64,000 bases of DNA. It comes from RYN-133 sp963708645. GTDB taxonomy: Bacteria > Actinomycetota > Actinomycetes > Mycobacteriales > Jatrophihabitantaceae. The stretch's first letter is position 1; each line of letters starts with the position of its first letter. The translations under genes were made by a program, and so were the position numbers. The notes below the pieces were generated by a model that searched no databases, was not told the origin of the DNA, and was given only the letters and a program-made list of their open reading frames with translations. The DNA is taken from positions 1 to 64,000 of the forward strand of contig CAVPTA010000013.1 of the NCBI GenBank assembly GCA_963708645.1, read 5' to 3'. Shown here in pieces: positions 53,028 to 61,336 of the stretch.

Positions 53028-53962
53028 GTGCCGAATTCAAGCAGCAACAGCGTGATCGCCACGATGGCGAGCTGTCGCTTGCGAAGCATTACGTACCGTT
53101 CCTGGTCGAAGGCGTGGTACTTGCGCAGGTAGCGGTAGAGCCGTTCGACGCGGATCAACGGGTCGAGCAGATGCGTGATCCATGACAGCAACACACCGGT
53201 ACGCCCGAACTGGTGCGGGTCCTCGAACAGCTCCGGGAACGGCGCGAAGGCCAGCGACACCCGCTCGACACCGTGCTCGGCGCCCCACGAGACCGTCTCG
53301 GCGACGAGGCGCTCGTCGACGCCGTTCGGCGCGTTGAATTGCCGCACGGGCACGTCGAGCGAGAGATCCTTCGGCCCGGCCCAGAGGTAGCGGTGCGCTC
53401 CGACGACCTGTCCGCGCCGGTCGCGGGCGATCGCAAACACCGAGTCGGGTGCGCCGCCGTCGAACAGCCGCCCGCGGATCATCGAGAAGCCGCGGCGGTC
53501 GTTCTGCTTGGTTGCCCGCATGATCGCCCGGATCGCGTCGATAGTGTCAGCGTCGATCTCGTCCTCACGGACGAAGTCGACGCTGACCCCGCTGTTGACG
53601 CTGCGCTGCACGGCTTGACGCAGGTTGCGGTAGCGGCGTCCACGCGGGTCGAATTCACCGCGACGAACAACGACGTCGCGCCCGATCGGCACCGCCCACA
53701 GGCCGAAAGCGGCCCACAGCGGACGCGCCCGCTCGCCGGTCGCGATCACAGCCACACGCAGCCGACGCGCCTGCGCGAACGACATGAACGCAGCGACCGC
53801 CGCGGGCCACGACGCAGCCGCTCCGAGCGGGTCGCCGCTGGCTACTGCGGTACGCAGTCGGACGCGGTACGCGACGGCGGCAGTGCCGTCGGGAGAGAAC
53901 ACATAGCGCTTGTCCGGGCGTAGCGCGAACGGCGCGACCGGGTCTGCTTCGCTGGTTACCAC
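53024..53962 (-). CDS. DUF2156 (phosphatidylglycerol lysyltransferase C-terminal-like) protein
   Basis: 312 aa. FALRPDKRYVFSPDGTAAVAYRV is the DUF2156 opening, RRYRNLRQAVQRSVNSGVSV is the central basic segment, and ERVSLAFAPFPELFED the late one; a short hydrophobic C-terminus follows. It corresponds to the soluble catalytic part of MprF/LysX2 without the flippase helices. Residues DDDERNRIRELVVTSEADP encoded just upstream of the GTG also look like family sequence, but no ATG/GTG/TTG precedes them before the upstream gene, so the start is uncertain. Confidence 0.82.
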   Translation of the reverse strand: MVTSEADPVAPFALRPDKRYVFSPDGTAAVAYRVRLRTAVASGDPLGAAASWPAAVAAFMSFAQARRLRVAVIATGERARPLWAAFGLWAVPIGRDVVVRRGEFDPRGRRYRNLRQAVQRSVNSGVSVDFVREDEIDADTIDAIRAIMRATKQNDRRGFSMIRGRLFDGGAPDSVFAIARDRRGQVVGAHRYLWAGPKDLSLDVPVRQFNAPNGVDERLVAETVSWGAEHGVERVSLAFAPFPELFEDPHQFGRTGVLLSWITHLLDPLIRVERLYRYLRKYHAFDQERYVMLRKRQLAIVAITLLLLEFGT

Positions 53963-53997
53963 CAGTTCACGGATGCGGTTGCGCTCATCGTCGTCAC

Positions 53998-54981
53998 TCA
54001 GAACAGTGCTCGTGCCATCTCCCGTCGTGCTGGGCCGACGCGCGGGTCGTCCGGGCCGAGGAGTTCGAAGTACTCGATCAAACGTTGCCGAACCAGCTCA
54101 CGCTCGTCACCGGCGGTGCGCGTCAACAGATCAAGTAACCGGCGCAGCGCAGCGTCGGGGTCGCCCTCGACGAAGGCGAGGTCGGCCGCGGCCAGCTGGC
54201 CGTCGAGATCATCGGCGGCGGGGTCGGCCGAGACGTTGCCGAAGCCGTCGACCCGTGCGAGCAGCGCGACCTGGTGCAACGCGAGCGCGGCGGCAGCGTT
54301 GGCCGGTTCGGCATCGAGAATGGCCTGGAACCGTTCGCGCGCGCCTGCATAGTCGCCGTCGGCCAGGGCCGCCTCGGCGGCGTCGAAGCGGGGGTCCTCG
54401 GGCACCGGCGCCTCGGCGGGCTCGTCGTTCGCCTCGACCCCATCAGGCTGCTGACCGGGCGGCTGCAAGCCTGCCTGCGCCGCCGCCTGGAGCACCGCAC
54501 CGATGAACTCGCGCAACTGATCGTCGGGCAGAACACCCTCGAAGCCGGGGACGAGGCGCCCGCCGATCACAGCGAACACGGTGGGCACGGCCTGCACCTG
54601 CAGCGCCTGCACGACCCGCATGTCGGTGTCGGCATCGACCTTGCCCAGGACGATGGCGCCCTTGCCCTCGTTCGCAATGGCTTCGAGCTGGTCGACCATC
54701 GGCCCGGCCGTGGCTGCGCGTGCTGACGTCACGACCAGCAGGACGGGCACCTGGAACGAGCGGTCGAGGATTTCGCTCTGGAAGTTGGCCTCGGTCACCT
54801 GCACGACGTACGCCCCGGCGGCCGGCGCCGGTGCGTCGGCGGCCCGCGCGGCAGCCTCGGATCGAGCCTTGACCGCTGCCAGATCGACCGCGCCGGACAT
54901 GGCGACGGTCAGGGCAGGGTCGGGCTGCTGCGGTCGCTGCTGACCACGGGTCCCGTTGCCGGGACGTCCTCCTGGGCGCAT
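53998..54981 (-). CDS. Thioredoxin-like co-chaperone with TPR (CnoX/YbbN type)
   Basis: 327 aa from ATG 54981 (GTG 55008 possible). The N-terminal 55 residues are Gly/Pro/Gln/Ala-rich. The thioredoxin fold has VPVLLVVTSARAATAGPMVDQL and VQAVPTVFAVIGG; the CxxC site is replaced (SARAAT), so it is not a disulfide reductase. TPR-like helices follow (AEAALADGDYAGARERFQAI, LRRLLDLLTRTAGDERELVR). CnoX-type proteins are holdases that hand substrates to GroEL or DnaK. The cluster position before DUF2156 is probably not functional. Confidence 0.88.
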   Translation of the reverse strand: MRPGGRPGNGTRGQQRPQQPDPALTVAMSGAVDLAAVKARSEAAARAADAPAPAAGAYVVQVTEANFQSEILDRSFQVPVLLVVTSARAATAGPMVDQLEAIANEGKGAIVLGKVDADTDMRVVQALQVQAVPTVFAVIGGRLVPGFEGVLPDDQLREFIGAVLQAAAQAGLQPPGQQPDGVEANDEPAEAPVPEDPRFDAAEAALADGDYAGARERFQAILDAEPANAAAALALHQVALLARVDGFGNVSADPAADDLDGQLAAADLAFVEGDPDAALRRLLDLLTRTAGDERELVRQRLIEYFELLGPDDPRVGPARREMARALF

Positions 54982-55037
54982 ACCTACCATTTTCTCAGAC
55001 GTTGACACGTCGCATGCGACCCGGTGAGGTGAGCGCC

Positions 55038-55802
55038 GTGACTGCGAGCGTGTACGGCAACGTGAAGATCGACAGGTCGGGCCCGGTGTGGACGGTGATC
55101 ATCGATCGTCCGGAACGCCGTAATGCGGTTGACGGAGCGACGGCTGTCGAGCTCGCGAACGCCTTTCGCAGCTTCGATGCCGACGACAGCGCGGCTGTCG
55201 CCGTGCTCTGGGGAGCGGGCGGCACCTTCTGCGCCGGGGCTGATCTGCACGAGATGTCCAACGCCCTCGATGCCGATCTTGATTCCGACGCGCCGATGGG
55301 GCCGTCCCGAATGGCCCTGTCGAAGCCGGTCATCGCTGCTGTGAGCGGGCATGCGGTCGCGGGCGGGCTCGAGCTCGCGCTGTGGTGCGATCTGCGGGTG
55401 GTCGAATCCGACGCCGTATTCGGGGTGTTCTGCCGCCGGTGGGGCGTGCCGCTGATCGATGGCGGGACGGTGCGGCTGCCACAGACGGTCGGCCTCGGGC
55501 GCGCGCTCGACCTGATCCTCACCGGACGGGCGGTCGACGCCGCCGAGGCGCTGGCGATCGGCCTGGCCACCCGAGTGGTCGAGCCCGGTCGGGCACGCGC
55601 GGAGGCCGAGGCGCTGGCCGCCCAGCTCGCCGAACTACCGCAGGACTGTCTGCGCTCGGACCGCCGCTCGGTCTACGACGCGCTGGGTGCGGACGTCCGC
55701 ACCGCACTGGCGAGCGAGTTCGCCCACGGGCAGCAAGTCATAGCGGGGGCGGTCGCCGGCGCCCAACGCTTCGCTGCCGGCGCCGGCCGCCACGGCACCT
55801 GA
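55038..55802 (+). CDS. Enoyl-CoA hydratase/isomerase family protein
   Basis: 254 aa from GTG 55038, which has GAGG about 8 bases upstream; in-frame ATGs at 55002 and 55014 are alternatives. WTVIIDRPERRNAVDGATAVEL is the family opening. The oxyanion-hole region is GGTFCAGADLHEM and AVSGHAVAGGLELALWCDLRV. The Glu positions of crotonase are replaced or shifted (GVFCRRWGVPLIDGGTVRL), so the reaction is uncertain. Divergent from the co-chaperone gene; ends at AGTGGTCA repeat copy 2. Confidence 0.88.
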   Translation: MTASVYGNVKIDRSGPVWTVIIDRPERRNAVDGATAVELANAFRSFDADDSAAVAVLWGAGGTFCAGADLHEMSNALDADLDSDAPMGPSRMALSKPVIAAVSGHAVAGGLELALWCDLRVVESDAVFGVFCRRWGVPLIDGGTVRLPQTVGLGRALDLILTGRAVDAAEALAIGLATRVVEPGRARAEAEALAAQLAELPQDCLRSDRRSVYDALGADVRTALASEFAHGQQVIAGAVAGAQRFAAGAGRHGT

Positions 55803-55805
55803 CCA

Positions 55806-55872
55806 CAGTGGTCACTTTCGTCCTCAGTGGTCAGTTACAACTGACCACTGAGCGCCACAACTGACCACTGTC
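55806..55872. repeat. AGTGGTCA palindromic intergenic repeat, copy 2
   Basis: CTCAGTGGTCAGTT (55824-55837), loop AC, AACTGACCACTGAG (55840-55853) is a perfect 14-bp stem between converging genes. CAGTGGTCACTT at 55807 and ACTGACCACTG at 55861-55871 are extra half-sites; the last one overlaps the end of the DUF1059 gene. Confidence 0.75.
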
Positions 55873-56059
55873 AGACGTGGACGGGTTCCTGCTCGAGCAT
55901 GCCCGCGAGCTGCTCGCGCAGCTCCGGGGTGTCCTCGTGCCCGTGCACGGACACTGCGTGCTCGGTCGCGGCACGGATCACCTCGTCGCGCTCGCCGGTG
56001 ATCGTCAGCGAGCAGTTGCTCTCGCTCGGGTACTTGCGGCAGTCAGCCATGTAGCGCAT
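55871..56059 (-). CDS. DUF1059 domain protein
   Basis: 62 aa from ATG 56059, preceded by a strong GGAGGAGG ribosome binding site. MRYMADCRKYPSESNCSLTI and HAVSVHGHEDTPELREQLAG are the DUF1059 family, small proteins of unknown function with conserved Cys and His (C7, C16, H45, H47). Upstream in-frame ATGs give extra residues without family likeness. It follows the mutase gene by 88 bp on the same strand. Confidence 0.92.
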   Translation of the reverse strand: MRYMADCRKYPSESNCSLTITGERDEVIRAATEHAVSVHGHEDTPELREQLAGMLEQEPVHV

Positions 56060-56147
56060 CTGTTCCTCCTCCGACGCGCGGGGGGACGCACCCATGGCAG
56101 CACCTTTGCCCCGGCCGGTAAACCAGCCGTGGCGCACAGTGTGCGAG

Positions 56148-57812
56148 TCAGAACTTCACGGGCTCGCGATATTCGCCCCACAAAGGCTTGAACGCATTGC
56201 AGATCTCGCCGAGCGTGGCTTCGGCGCGGACGGCGTCGAGCATGTGCGGGACGGTGTTCTCGTCGTTCTCGGCAGCGCGCACCATGCGCCCGATCGCCTC
56301 GTCGACCGCGGCCTGATCGCGCGTGGCGCGACGCCTGGCGACCACGTCGCGTTGTTCGAGTTCGACCTCGTGCGACACGCGCAGGATCTCGAGCGGCTCG
56401 CCGACGTCACCGAGCAACGTGTTGACGCCGACGACCTTCTTCTCCCCCTTCTCGAAGGCGACCTGGTAGGTGAACGACGCGTCGGCGATCTCGCCGATGA
56501 ACCACCCGTCCTCGATCCCGCGCAGAAGACCGGACGTCATCGTGCCGTCGCCACCGAGGTCCTTGATGCGGTCGAAGATCTTCTCCGCCTCGGCTTCGAG
56601 CTTGTCGGTGAGCTCTTCGACGTACCACGAGCCGCCGAGCGGGTCGGCGACATTGAGCACACCGGTCTCTTCAGCGATGACCTGCTGCGTGCGGAGCGCG
56701 ATCTGCGCAGCCTTCGCCGACGGCAGGGCGAGCACCTCGTCCAAGGCGTTGGTGTGCAACGAGTTCGTCCCGGCCATCACCGCGGCGAGCGCCTCGATCG
56801 CCGTCCGCACGATGTTGTTCTCGGGCTGCTGCGCTGTCAGCGAGACGCCGGCGGTCTGCGTGTGGAATCGCAGCCATTGGGCCTTGTCGGTCTTGGCGCC
56901 GTACACGTCGCGCATCCACCGCGCCCAGATGCGGCGTGCCGCACGCAGCTTCGCGATCTCTTCGAAGAAATCGATGTGCGCGTCGAAGAAGAACGACAAT
57001 CCCGGGGCGAACTGATCGACGTCGAGCCCACGGGATTTGCCGAGCTCGACGTAGCCGAACCCGTCGGCGAGGGTGAAGGCGAGCTCCTGCGCGGCCGTCG
57101 AGCCGGCCTCGCGGATGTGGTAGCCCGACACCGACACAGGTTTGTAGGCCGGCGCCTCGGTCGAGACGTACTCCATCAGGTCGCCGATGAGCTTGAGGTG
57201 CGGCTCGGGAGGGTAGATCCACTCCTTCTGCGCGATGTACTCCTTGTAGATGTCGGTCTGCAGCGTGCCGTTCAGCCTGGACGCGTCGGCACCCTGCCGT
57301 TCGGCGGCAACCACGTACATGCAGAACAGTGGGACGGCCGGGCCGCTGATCGTCATCGACGTCGTCGTGGCGGCCAGATCGATGCCGTCGAACAGGATGT
57401 CCATGTCGGCGGCCGAGTCGATCGCCACACCGCAGTGCCCGACCTCGCCCAGCGCGCGCTCGTCGTCGGAGTCGCGGCCCATCAGCGTCGGCATGTCGAA
57501 GGCGACCGACAGTCCGCCACCGCCCTCGGCCAGGATCATCTTGTAGCGCTCGTTGGTCTGGTGCGCGTTGCCGAAGCCGGCGAATTGACGGATCGTCCAC
57601 GGCTTGCCGCGGTAACCGCTCGCGTGGATGCCTCGGGTGAACGGGTACTCCCCCGGCCACCCGATGCGCTCCATGCGCCCGTCCGGCTCGGTCGGGCCGT
57701 AGACCGGCTCGACCTCGAGCCCGGACAGCGTGGTGTAGTCGCGGTCGCGCTTGCGGGATGCGTCGTAGCGCTCCTGCCAGCGGGCGCGGGCGGCTTCGAT
57801 GTCGTCGGTCAT
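56148..57812 (-). CDS. Methylmalonyl-CoA mutase-family large subunit without cobalamin domain (isobutyryl-CoA mutase-like)
   Basis: 554 aa from ATG 57812 (GGGAG upstream). TIM-barrel substrate domain with TRGIHASGYRGKPWTIRQFA, GLSVAFDMPTLMGRDSD, SGYHIREAGSTAAQELAFTL and LDEVLALPSAKAAQIALRTQ. It stops at PLWGEYREPVKF; the usual C-terminal B12-binding domain (DxHxxG) is absent and must come from a separate small subunit, not in this window. Q195 (IAQKEW) lies where methylmalonyl-CoA mutases have an Arg, as in isobutyryl-CoA-type mutases. So the substrate is likely a branched or unsubstituted acyl-CoA rather than methylmalonyl-CoA; this is inferred. Confidence 0.9.
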   Translation of the reverse strand: MTDDIEAARARWQERYDASRKRDRDYTTLSGLEVEPVYGPTEPDGRMERIGWPGEYPFTRGIHASGYRGKPWTIRQFAGFGNAHQTNERYKMILAEGGGGLSVAFDMPTLMGRDSDDERALGEVGHCGVAIDSAADMDILFDGIDLAATTTSMTISGPAVPLFCMYVVAAERQGADASRLNGTLQTDIYKEYIAQKEWIYPPEPHLKLIGDLMEYVSTEAPAYKPVSVSGYHIREAGSTAAQELAFTLADGFGYVELGKSRGLDVDQFAPGLSFFFDAHIDFFEEIAKLRAARRIWARWMRDVYGAKTDKAQWLRFHTQTAGVSLTAQQPENNIVRTAIEALAAVMAGTNSLHTNALDEVLALPSAKAAQIALRTQQVIAEETGVLNVADPLGGSWYVEELTDKLEAEAEKIFDRIKDLGGDGTMTSGLLRGIEDGWFIGEIADASFTYQVAFEKGEKKVVGVNTLLGDVGEPLEILRVSHEVELEQRDVVARRRATRDQAAVDEAIGRMVRAAENDENTVPHMLDAVRAEATLGEICNAFKPLWGEYREPVKF

Positions 57813-57891
57813 GGCTCCCAATTTACTTGGACGTCCTAGTAATTGTCATGCGGTCTCGGTTCGAGTCTCGTCGACCTATCCTGGAGCCGGT

Positions 57892-58680
57892 ATGAGCCAG
57901 CACACCCCGCCCCGCCACCGCCGCCGTGCGGTGCTCATTGCCGTATCGATCGCGGCGCTCGCCGTGACGCTGGTCGTCGTGCTGACGCGTAACGGCCACA
58001 GCACCCCTACCGCCAAGATCCTCGGCGCCCCGGTCGCCAGGCCGACACCGTCCGTTTCGCCGTCCGCCTCGAAACCCGCGCCGACCCCGCGACCGAAGCC
58101 GGCACCGCCGCACGACTTCGTCGCGGCCGCCGCACCGACTTCGTTCACCTACACGGCGCCGCATTACACGATCCGGGCGACCGTGTGCGGCATGGCGTAC
58201 GTCCGCCCGCTCGACCCGCCAGGCGAGCAGCACCACACCGTGTGCTGGGTGCAGCACGACTTCGGCTTCGCACCTGGCAGCAAGGGACACGGCACCACCT
58301 ACGTGCTCGGCCACTCGTGGGCCGAGGATCGCCTCGAGGTGCTCAACAAGATCTCCGAGACCGCAATGCGCGAGGTGTTGCCCGAGGTCGCGCACCACAC
58401 GATGCACCTCATCAGCAACGTCGCCACGTATCCGGTCACGCGGCTCGACGGTGACGTGATCACGCTGCACACTCCGGGCGGCCTGCTGCGCTACACGGTG
58501 CGTGGCGCGTTCGCGGTGGCCAAGGAGGACGCCGGCTACGTCCGCCCGCTGATGGCGCAACACACCAGGAACCGCGTCGTGATCATTACCTGCGGCGAAC
58601 TGCACGGCGTCGATTACGACTACAACATCATCGTCAACGCGTTCCTGACCTCGTCCCAGGCGGCATCCGCGCGCACGTAG
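57892..58680 (+). CDS. Class E/F-type sortase, catalytic Arg apparently replaced
   Basis: 262 aa from ATG 57892 (GGAG upstream). N-terminal membrane anchor (about 13-32), Pro/Ala/Ser linker (about 45-75) and sortase domain. His141 is in TTYVLGHSWAED and Cys234 in VVIITCGELHG. The usual catalytic Arg in YRDNxVV is D243 here (YDYNIIV). Extra Cys99 and Cys118 may form a disulfide. It may be inactive or a specialised enzyme. No LPxTG protein is adjacent. Divergent from the mutase gene. Confidence 0.82.
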   Translation: MSQHTPPRHRRRAVLIAVSIAALAVTLVVVLTRNGHSTPTAKILGAPVARPTPSVSPSASKPAPTPRPKPAPPHDFVAAAAPTSFTYTAPHYTIRATVCGMAYVRPLDPPGEQHHTVCWVQHDFGFAPGSKGHGTTYVLGHSWAEDRLEVLNKISETAMREVLPEVAHHTMHLISNVATYPVTRLDGDVITLHTPGGLLRYTVRGAFAVAKEDAGYVRPLMAQHTRNRVVIITCGELHGVDYDYNIIVNAFLTSSQAASART

Positions 58681-58684
58681 CCCC

Positions 58685-58733
58685 GCCGAGTGGTCACTTA
58701 CGCGCCGAGTGGTCATAAGTAACTGACCACTCG
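58685..58733. repeat. AGTGGTCA palindromic intergenic repeat, copy 3
   Basis: CGAGTGGTCA (58706-58715), 8-base loop, TGACCACTCG (58724-58733) is a perfect 10-bp stem, with another half-site GAGTGGTCACTTACG at 58688. It lies between the converging sortase and MarR genes. Confidence 0.7.
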
Positions 58734-58738
58734 CGCGA

Positions 58739-59260
58739 TCAGGAGTCGTAGTCGCCGGCGTCCTGTCGCAACGTGCGCAGGACGGTGAAAACCTGTCGCA
58801 GTTCGCCGGCGTCCAAGGCGGACATCCCGAAGCGCGCGCCGTTGAGGTCGGCCGTTGCCTTCGTGGCGACGGCGCGGCCTTCGTCGGTGATCACGGCAAG
58901 CGTGCCGCGTCCGTCGCGCGGGTTGGGCTCACGGCGCACGAGGCCGGCCGACTCGAGCCGGTCGATGACGTTCGTGACTGACGTAGCGTGCACCTGCAGC
59001 CGCTCACCGATCTTCGACAGCGGCAGCGCCCCGGCCTTGGAGTACAGCAGCAGCACGAGGGCTTCGTAGCGGCTGAAGGTGATTCCGTAGGGCCGCAATC
59101 TGCTGTCCAGTTCGGCGATCAGGATCTGATGCGCTCGCATGATGGACGTGACCGCGCGCATCGAGTCGTAGACCTCGCTCGGCTCTTCGGGCCAGTTGCG
59201 TTCCCACAACGCCCCGGCCCGTTCGATCGGGTCGAAGTCGAGCGGCGGTTGCGACGGCAT
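58739..59260 (-). CDS. MarR family transcriptional regulator
   Basis: 173 aa. Winged helix: LDSRLRPYGITFSRYEALVLL, PLSKIGERLQVHATSVTNVIDRLESAGLV and wing RREPNPRDGRGTLAVITDEG. An N-terminal extension of 30 residues precedes the fold. The ligand is unknown. Divergent from the prolyl oligopeptidase gene, 47 bp apart, so it may regulate that gene. Confidence 0.92.
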   Translation of the reverse strand: MPSQPPLDFDPIERAGALWERNWPEEPSEVYDSMRAVTSIMRAHQILIAELDSRLRPYGITFSRYEALVLLLYSKAGALPLSKIGERLQVHATSVTNVIDRLESAGLVRREPNPRDGRGTLAVITDEGRAVATKATADLNGARFGMSALDAGELRQVFTVLRTLRQDAGDYDS

Positions 59261-59307
59261 GGCCCCACGTTATCGAGATCGCACCCGGACGGTGATACTC
59301 GCAGGCG

Positions 59308-61326
59308 ATGCTTCCCGAGACACGCACCGTTGATCAGAGCGACGACTATTTCGGCACGACTGTCGACGACCCGTACCGCTGGCTCGAGAACAGCGACGAC
59401 CCCGAGGTCGCTGCGTGGCTCGCGGCGCAGGCTGCCGAGACCCGCGCGCGGCTCGACACGCTCGCCGACCCGGCCCCGATCCGCGCCGTGCTCGATCGCG
59501 CGGTGCGCCGACCGCACAGTGGTCTGCCGCGCCACCACGGCCCGTACTGGTTCCGCACCGACAACGACGGCGTCCAGCAACAAGACGTGCTGCTGGTCGA
59601 GCGCGAGCCCTTCGACGGCGCACGAGTTCTGATCGACCCGAACACGCTGGGCGACGCCAGCACGTCCATCGCGGCGTTCCAACCCAGCCCGGACGGCGAG
59701 CTGGTCGCGTACAGCTACAGCGACGCCGGCAGTGACTGGCGCACGTGGCGCGTCCGCGAGACCGCGACCGGCGCGGACCGGCCGGACGAGGTGCGCTGGT
59801 CGAAGTTCACGTGGCCGCACTGGCTGCCGGACGGCTCCGGTTTCGTCTACGGCGCTTTCGACCCGCCGACAGGCGACGCCCTGACTTCGAGCAACGCGGG
59901 CATGCGCCTGATGCTGCACCGGCTCGGCGACGACACCGACACACTCGTGTTCGCACTCCCCGACGAACCCGAGATCAACTTCTGGCCCGAGGTCACCCAC
60001 GACCACCGCTGGCTGGTCGTCCTCGGCACCCGCGGCACCGATCCCCGCGCACGAGTCTGGGTCGCCGATCTCGCCGAAGGGCTGCAGCTGCGTCCGCTGA
60101 TCGCCGCGGCCGACGCTGCCCGGCAGCTTGTCGGTTCGCTCGGCGACGAACTCATCATGCTGACCGACCTCGCCGCGCCTCTGTCGCGCATCGTTGCGGT
60201 CGCCGGCGACGGCTCGGTGCGCGAACTCGTCGCCGAGGGCGACGACCAACTCGAAGCCGCCCGGCTGGTGGGTGGCCGACTGGTCGTGCAGTGGCTGCAC
60301 GACGCCGCCGCCCGGCTCACCGTCCACGATCTCGACGGGACGCAGCTCGCGACGCCGAACCTGCCCGGCCTCGGCAGCATCGTCGAACTCGAGGCGAACC
60401 CCGACGACACCGTGGTGCATCTCGGCTGGACGACGTTCACCGCCCCGCCGTCGGTGCTGGCATATCGGGTCGACACCGGGGCGCTGAGCACGGTCTTCGA
60501 AACCTCGCTGGACACCGACCTCGTCACCGAGCAGGTCTTCGTCACGAGCAAGGACGGCGCGCGGGTGCCGCTGTTCCTCGTGCACCGTCCGGACGTGACG
60601 ATCGCGAACGGACCGCACCCGGCCTGGCTCTACGGCTACGGCGGCTTCCGCATCGCGATGACACCGACGTTCGACCCGACCCGGTTCGCGTTCGCGTCGG
60701 CCGGCGGCATCGTGGCTGTCGCCTGCCTGCGTGGCGGCGGCGAGTACGGCACGGCCTGGCACGACGCCGGTCGCCTCGCGCGCAAGCAGAACGTGTTCGA
60801 CGACGCGATCGCCTGCGCCGAGCACCTGATCGCGACCGGCTGGACTGACAACGAACACCTGGCTCTGTCCGGGCGGTCCAACGGCGGGCTGCTGGCAGGC
60901 GCGGTGCTCACGCAGCGGCCCGACCTGTTCGCCGCGGTCGTCCCCGAGGTCGGCGTGCTCGACATGCTGCGCTTCCCGCTCTGGACGATCGGGTGGGCCT
61001 GGACGTCCGATCTCGGCGATCCGCGCGGCGACGCCGACCAGTTCGCCGCGATCCACGCGTACTCGCCGCTGCACAACCTGCGCAGCGACGCCGGCTACCC
61101 GCCCGTCATGGTGATGACGAGCGATCACGACGACCGCGTCGTCCCGGCGCACAGCCTGAAGTTCGCCGCTCGGCTGCAGGCCGTCTCACCTCCGGACGCC
61201 GTCGCGCTGCTGCGCGTCGACACAGCGAGCGGCCACGGCTACGGCCGCTCACACGACGCGCTTGTCGCCGAACGCACGGACATGCTGCGGTTCCTGTCTC
61301 ACCACACCGGCCTCGGGTGGCAGTAA
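59308..61326 (+). CDS. Prolyl oligopeptidase family serine peptidase (S9A)
   Basis: 672 aa, cytosolic, no signal peptide. N-terminal beta-propeller begins DDPYRWLENSDDPEVAAW and has FQPSPDGELVAYSYSDAGSDW. The catalytic domain has WLYGYGGFRIAMTPTF, Ser near 522 (LALSGRSNGGLLAGAV), Asp near 607 (MTSDHDDRVVPAHSLKF) and His near 641 (SGHGYGRSHD). The nucleophile elbow is GRSNGG rather than the common GGSNGG. Cleaves short Pro-containing peptides in known members. The ACAD gene begins 11 bp downstream. Confidence 0.94.
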   Translation: MLPETRTVDQSDDYFGTTVDDPYRWLENSDDPEVAAWLAAQAAETRARLDTLADPAPIRAVLDRAVRRPHSGLPRHHGPYWFRTDNDGVQQQDVLLVEREPFDGARVLIDPNTLGDASTSIAAFQPSPDGELVAYSYSDAGSDWRTWRVRETATGADRPDEVRWSKFTWPHWLPDGSGFVYGAFDPPTGDALTSSNAGMRLMLHRLGDDTDTLVFALPDEPEINFWPEVTHDHRWLVVLGTRGTDPRARVWVADLAEGLQLRPLIAAADAARQLVGSLGDELIMLTDLAAPLSRIVAVAGDGSVRELVAEGDDQLEAARLVGGRLVVQWLHDAAARLTVHDLDGTQLATPNLPGLGSIVELEANPDDTVVHLGWTTFTAPPSVLAYRVDTGALSTVFETSLDTDLVTEQVFVTSKDGARVPLFLVHRPDVTIANGPHPAWLYGYGGFRIAMTPTFDPTRFAFASAGGIVAVACLRGGGEYGTAWHDAGRLARKQNVFDDAIACAEHLIATGWTDNEHLALSGRSNGGLLAGAVLTQRPDLFAAVVPEVGVLDMLRFPLWTIGWAWTSDLGDPRGDADQFAAIHAYSPLHNLRSDAGYPPVMVMTSDHDDRVVPAHSLKFAARLQAVSPPDAVALLRVDTASGHGYGRSHDALVAERTDMLRFLSHHTGLGWQ

Positions 61327-61336
61327 CGTCGCGCGT

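Noticed and set aside
59119..61152. 677-codon antisense frame across the prolyl oligopeptidase gene
   Set aside because: The plus-strand protein has the complete S9A triad. The antisense product is low-complexity and overlaps MarR as well.
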